This document shows, one piece after another, positions 4,884 to 7,752 of a stretch of DNA of 7,752 nucleotides. The position numbers were made by a program, and so were the translations under genes. The stretch is from Chloroflexota bacterium (GTDB taxonomy: Bacteria > Chloroflexota > Limnocylindria > QHBO01), in contig VBJX01000107.1 in the NCBI GenBank assembly GCA_005879775.1, positions 1-7,752 on the forward strand, read 5' to 3'. A model generated the notes under the pieces. It was not told the DNA's origin. It searched no databases and saw nothing but the letters and a program-made list of their open reading frames with translations. Positions within the stretch are counted from its first letter, which is position 1, and each line of letters starts with the position of its first letter.

Positions 4884-5984
4884 ATGCCAGCCGCGATGCC
4901 GATGCCTCACGTCACGCCGGTGATCCGCTCGGATGCCCACCTCGCCCACGCCGGGCTCGTGGAACTGGCCTCCGGCGTAGAGATCCCTTGCTGGGAATCG
5001 CCGGAGCGGGCGGTCGTCATCGAGGCGGCGCTCCGTGCCGAGGGCGGCTTCGCATTCGAGGAGCCGAGTGAGCATGGAGCGGAGGCGATCCTGCGTGTCC
5101 ACGACGCGGACATGGTCGACGTGGTCGAGAACGCGTGGACCGATGCCGCCGCCGCGGGGGCCGTCGATGGCGCTCGGTCGCTGATCGCGGACACCTTCCT
5201 GCTCGGGCCGTACACGGAGCGGATGCAGGTCGGCGACCCACCCACGGCCCGTCACCTGCGCCTCGGCGCCCGCTGCTTCGACACCGCCACTCCGATCGTT
5301 GCCGGCACGGCCGGCGCGGCGCGGGTGGCGGTCGACGTCGCGCTCTCGACGGCGGAGCGCGCGCTCGCGGGCGAGCCCCTCGCCTATGGCCTCTGCCGGC
5401 CGCCCGGCCACCATGCCGCGGGCGCCATGTTCGGCGGCTACTGCTATTTCAACAACGCGGCGATCGTCGCTCAGTGGCTGATCGACCAGGGCGCCGCGCG
5501 CCGCATCGCGATCGTGGACATCGACTACCACCATGGCAACGGCACGCAGCAGATCTTCTGGGAGCGAGGTGACGTCCTCTACGTCTCGCTCCACGCCGAC
5601 CCGATGCGGGCCTATCCCTACTTCTCGGGCAATGCCTCCGAGACAGGTTCCGGGGACGGGGCGGGGTTGACGCGCAACTGGCCACTCCCCGCGCGCACCG
5701 TGTTCGACGAGTACGCGACGGCGCTCAGCGAGGCGCTCGACCTCGTCGCCGCATTCGACGCCGATGGACCGATCGTCGTTTCGGCCGGGTTCGACACCTT
5801 CGAGCGCGACCCGATCGGTGATCTGGCGCTGCGCACCCCTGACTACGCGCGGATCGGGGAGATGATCGGCGCCCTCGGAGCGCGGCTCATCGTGTTGCAG
5901 GAGGGCGGCTATGCGCTCGATGCGCTCGGGGCAAACGCCGTGGCGCTGCTCAACGGCCTGCGGCAGAGTGACGAGCCAGGCTAG
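4884..5984 (+). CDS. Histone deacetylase-superfamily amidohydrolase, acetylpolyamine amidohydrolase-like
   Basis: This 366-residue enzyme belongs to the arginase/deacetylase fold. The catalytic His pair H176-H177 is in RPPGHHAAG. The zinc ligands D214 and H216 are in VDIDYHHGNGTQ, the third ligand D304 is in SAGFDTFERDPIG, and the transition-state Tyr343 is in LQEGGYAL. GGYCYFNNAAI (184-194) is the usual family block. The spacing of these residues (about 37, 90 and 39) is close to that of Mycoplana acetylpolyamine amidohydrolase, so zinc-dependent deacetylation of an acetylated amine is the likely reaction. Acetoin-utilisation-type or other small-molecule deacetylation is possible. The ATG at 4884 is preferred over 4896 and 4902 because of the promoter symmetry; the frame stays open far upstream, but that part is antisense to the Crp-type gene. 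No SD is visible. It ends by sharing CTAG with the convergent dehydratase gene. Confidence 0.9.
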   Translation: MPAAMPMPHVTPVIRSDAHLAHAGLVELASGVEIPCWESPERAVVIEAALRAEGGFAFEEPSEHGAEAILRVHDADMVDVVENAWTDAAAAGAVDGARSLIADTFLLGPYTERMQVGDPPTARHLRLGARCFDTATPIVAGTAGAARVAVDVALSTAERALAGEPLAYGLCRPPGHHAAGAMFGGYCYFNNAAIVAQWLIDQGAARRIAIVDIDYHHGNGTQQIFWERGDVLYVSLHADPMRAYPYFSGNASETGSGDGAGLTRNWPLPARTVFDEYATALSEALDLVAAFDADGPIVVSAGFDTFERDPIGDLALRTPDYARIGEMIGALGARLIVLQEGGYALDALGANAVALLNGLRQSDEPG

Positions 5985-7417
5985 CCGGATAGGATCCTGG
6001 CGAAGAGCGCCGGGTCAACATTGCCGCCACTGATCACCACCACCCGCTGATCGTCGCCGGCGACACGCGGGGCCGCGCCGGAGAGATGGGCAGCCATCCC
6101 GGCCGCGCCCGATGCCTCCACCACCAGGCGCGCATGCATCGCCAGCTGGCGCATGGCGTCGGCCATCTGCTCTTCGGTGACGGTCACGATCTCGTCCATG
6201 AAGCGCCGAAGATGCAGGAAGGGGAGCCAGCCAAGGTGCTCGACTCGCAGCCCATCCGCCATGGTGCGGGTCGTGAGCGAGCCGTCCCAGGCAACGATCT
6301 CGCCCCTGGCGAGTGACTCACGGGCATCCGCGGCCAGCTCCGGCTCGACGCCAATGACCCGCGCGTCCGGAGCGAGGGCCTTGACGGCGGTCGCGATTCC
6401 AGCTGACAGGCCGCCGCCACTCACCGGGATGAGGACGCTCGTCACGCCGGGCAGGTCCTCGGCGATCTCAAGGCCGCTGGTTCCCTGCCCGGCAATGATG
6501 CGCCGGTCGTCGTACGGCTCGATCATCACCAGGTCGCGGCGCTCCACCAGCTCCAGCGCCGTGGCGTGCCGCTCCTCGCCCGTCCGTCCCGCGACGACGA
6601 TCTCCCCGCCGTCGCGGCGCACTCCCTCGACCTTGACCGGCGGAGCGTCCTCGGGCATCACGATCGTCGCGTGGGTCCCGAGCAGGCGAGCCGCGCGGGC
6701 CACGGCCTGGGCATGGTTGCCCGATGAGTAGGTGACCACTCCCCGAACGCGCTCCTCGTCGCTCAGCGAGGCGATTGCGTTGTAGGCGCCGCGCATCTTG
6801 AAGGCGCCGACCGGCTGCAGGCTCTCCGGCTTGAGCCACGTATGCTCGTCCCAGCGCATGAGCGGCGGGCGCAGCGCCACTCCACGGATCCGCTCGGCGG
6901 CTGCGCGGATCTCATCGAGGGTCACCAGCTCCAGCCCATCCAGCTGGTCGGCATGTTCCTCGAGGTGATCGAGAACGAACCGGTCGACCATCTCGGGGAG
7001 CGCGATCTCCCCGCGGGTCGGGTGCATGCCTCGCGCCTCCCAGGCGGGCGCCGGGAGCGCGGCGAGGGTCGCGGACAATTCAGCGATCTGCGCAGTCACC
7101 TGACGCAGGAGCTCGGCTGGATCGGTCCGGCGATCGCGCTCGATGGCGGCGATCCGGCCCGGATCGGTCTTCGTCCTGCCGAACGGGGGAGGCGCCGCCC
7201 CGGCCGCATGAGCCTCGACGACCCGGCGGAACTCAGCGAGCCAGTAGCCGGGAAACTCGGCCAGGTGGGCCCAGACCTGTCCCGCCTCCCACCGCTCGGT
7301 CGCGCCCGGATCGGGATCGGTCAGGCCCGTAGGCAGCGGGCGCGCGGCGTGCTCCGCCAGGCGGCGCTGGACGGCGTCCAGGCGACGCAGCGCCTCGGCC
7401 GTGATCACGGTGGTCAT
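5981..7417 (-). CDS. Fusion protein: DinB-like N-terminal domain plus PLP-dependent threonine/serine dehydratase
   Basis: Two domains occur in one uninterrupted 478-residue frame. Residues 1-162 look like a DinB/DinB_2 four-helix bundle: WEAGQVWAHLAEF places H51 on the second helix, and VLDHLEEHADQL places H151 and H155 on the last, which together would form the usual three-His metal site. Residues 165-478 are a fold-type II PLP enzyme of the threonine/serine ammonia-lyase and serine racemase family: K207 in GAFKMRGAYNA should form the Schiff base, SSGNHAQ (231-237) is the substrate loop, SGGGLSAG (333-340) binds phosphate, and VISGGN lies near the end. There is no C-terminal ACT domain, so it resembles the catabolic rather than the IlvA form. 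The ATG overlaps the FAH-family stop as ATGA, with no separate SD. An internal GTG at 6925-6923 with GGAG before it could give a free dehydratase. The DinB call is by pattern and is less certain. Confidence 0.85.
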   Translation of the reverse strand: MTTVITAEALRRLDAVQRRLAEHAARPLPTGLTDPDPGATERWEAGQVWAHLAEFPGYWLAEFRRVVEAHAAGAAPPPFGRTKTDPGRIAAIERDRRTDPAELLRQVTAQIAELSATLAALPAPAWEARGMHPTRGEIALPEMVDRFVLDHLEEHADQLDGLELVTLDEIRAAAERIRGVALRPPLMRWDEHTWLKPESLQPVGAFKMRGAYNAIASLSDEERVRGVVTYSSGNHAQAVARAARLLGTHATIVMPEDAPPVKVEGVRRDGGEIVVAGRTGEERHATALELVERRDLVMIEPYDDRRIIAGQGTSGLEIAEDLPGVTSVLIPVSGGGLSAGIATAVKALAPDARVIGVEPELAADARESLARGEIVAWDGSLTTRTMADGLRVEHLGWLPFLHLRRFMDEIVTVTEEQMADAMRQLAMHARLVVEASGAAGMAAHLSGAAPRVAGDDQRVVVISGGNVDPALFARILSG

Positions 7418-7752
7418 CGGGCCATCGGCCGTTCGATGACCGGCGTCGCGAGCGTCCCCAGCCGCTCGACGCTCAGCGAGACAACGTCGCCGGGCTCCAG
7501 GTAGCGCTTCAGGATCTCGTCGCGTACCTCGAGCAGGCAGCCGGTTCCCACCGTCCCCGAGCCGATCAGATCGCCGGGCCGCAGTCGCGCATCAGCGCTG
7601 GCGCGGGCGATCATCTCTCCGAAGCTGAACTGTGCATCGGCCCATCTTCCGCGTGACAGCTCGTTGCCGTTCACCGTCGCCGTCATCGACAGCGCGTACC
7701 CCTTGCCACTCTGCGCATCGGCCAGCTCGTCAGGGGTGACTAGCCATGGACC
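7414..7752 (-). CDS. Fumarylacetoacetate hydrolase family enzyme, C-terminal 112 residues (partial)
   Basis: The frame enters from the window edge without a start codon of its own and ends with TGA at 7416-7414. The visible part begins GPWLVTPDEL, the conserved stretch after the metal site in this family. It continues through ATVNGNELSRG and RPGDLIGSGTVGTGC (58-72 of the fragment, holding the SGT motif that binds substrate) to the closing LEPGDVVSLSVERLG strand. These features match fumarylacetoacetase-like enzymes, which split fumarylacetoacetate into fumarate and acetoacetate. Other family members act on acylpyruvates or oxaloacetate, so hmgA 4 kb away is the main reason to favour the tyrosine pathway. 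The internal ATG at 7686 is not the start, because family-typical sequence continues upstream of it. It is translationally coupled (ATGA) to the dehydratase fusion. The N-terminal half lies outside the window. Confidence 0.85.
   Translation of the reverse strand, partial: GPWLVTPDELADAQSGKGYALSMTATVNGNELSRGRWADAQFSFGEMIARASADARLRPGDLIGSGTVGTGCLLEVRDEILKRYLEPGDVVSLSVERLGTLATPVIERPMAR

Noticed and set aside
5976..6000. CCAGG / CCTGG inverted repeat at the amidohydrolase-dehydratase junction as a terminator
   Set aside because: The arms are only 5 bp with a 15-nt loop, there is no T-run, and it lies inside both coding ends. Chance is a sufficient explanation.
6923..6925. Reading the dehydratase fusion as two genes with an internal GTG start
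   Set aside because: No stop codon separates the domains, and the GTG falls at the domain linker of one continuous frame. A second internal product remains possible but is not needed.
1..7752. Defence system, mobile element, CRISPR or RNA gene
   Set aside because: Every sizeable open region is accounted for by metabolic or regulatory genes. I saw no direct-repeat arrays, transposase motifs or tRNA-like cloverleaf signatures.

Overview
The window is GC-rich, densely packed bacterial chromosome with eight complete protein-coding genes and two partial ones. I see no tRNA, rRNA, CRISPR array, insertion sequence or phage gene. The gene content fits a free-living high-GC heterotroph: a FabI most like actinobacterial InhA, an actinobacterial-style homogentisate dioxygenase, and probable leaderless promoters with TANNNT -10 boxes close to ATG. 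Chloroflexota or Actinobacteriota are my best guesses. This is inference from protein style, not a phylogenetic result.

Layout. (1) 1-558, minus strand: an unrecognised 155-residue protein whose stop overlaps the GTG start of a probable membrane protein leaving the window. (2) 658-1449, plus strand: fabI, the enoyl-ACP reductase of fatty acid synthesis. (3) 3599-1446, minus strand: a three-gene operon, hmgA - sixA-like phosphatase - NUDIX hydrolase, with every junction overlapping; sixA appears to start at CTG. (4) 3658-4140, plus strand: a small VOC-fold (glyoxalase / extradiol dioxygenase-like) protein, divergent from hmgA across a 58-bp region that carries an 8-bp inverted repeat. (5) 4855-4154, minus strand: a Crp/Fnr-type regulator, divergent across only 28 bp from (6) 4884-5984, plus strand: a histone deacetylase/acetylpolyamine amidohydrolase-type enzyme. 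(7) 7752-5981, minus strand: the C-terminal part of a fumarylacetoacetate hydrolase (FAH) family enzyme, coupled by ATGA to a fusion protein with a DinB-like N-terminal domain and a PLP-dependent threonine/serine dehydratase C-terminal domain.

How they fit together. HmgA (homogentisate to maleylacetoacetate) and the FAH-family enzyme (fumarylacetoacetate to fumarate and acetoacetate) are the first and last steps of lower tyrosine/phenylalanine catabolism. The step between them, maleylacetoacetate isomerase, usually a glutathione-dependent zeta-class GST, is not in the window. The gene coupled to the FAH gene carries a DinB-like domain, the superfamily that includes mycothiol-dependent maleylpyruvate isomerase. 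That makes this domain a testable candidate for the missing isomerase and is the most interesting point here. The Crp-type regulator, the amidohydrolase and the dehydratase suggest a broader amine/amino-acid catabolic neighbourhood, but a shared regulon is not shown by the sequence.

The longest stretch without a gene is the 99 bp between 558 and 658. Two of the three convergent gene pairs end in the same way, sharing one CTAG palindrome that supplies both TAG stop codons.
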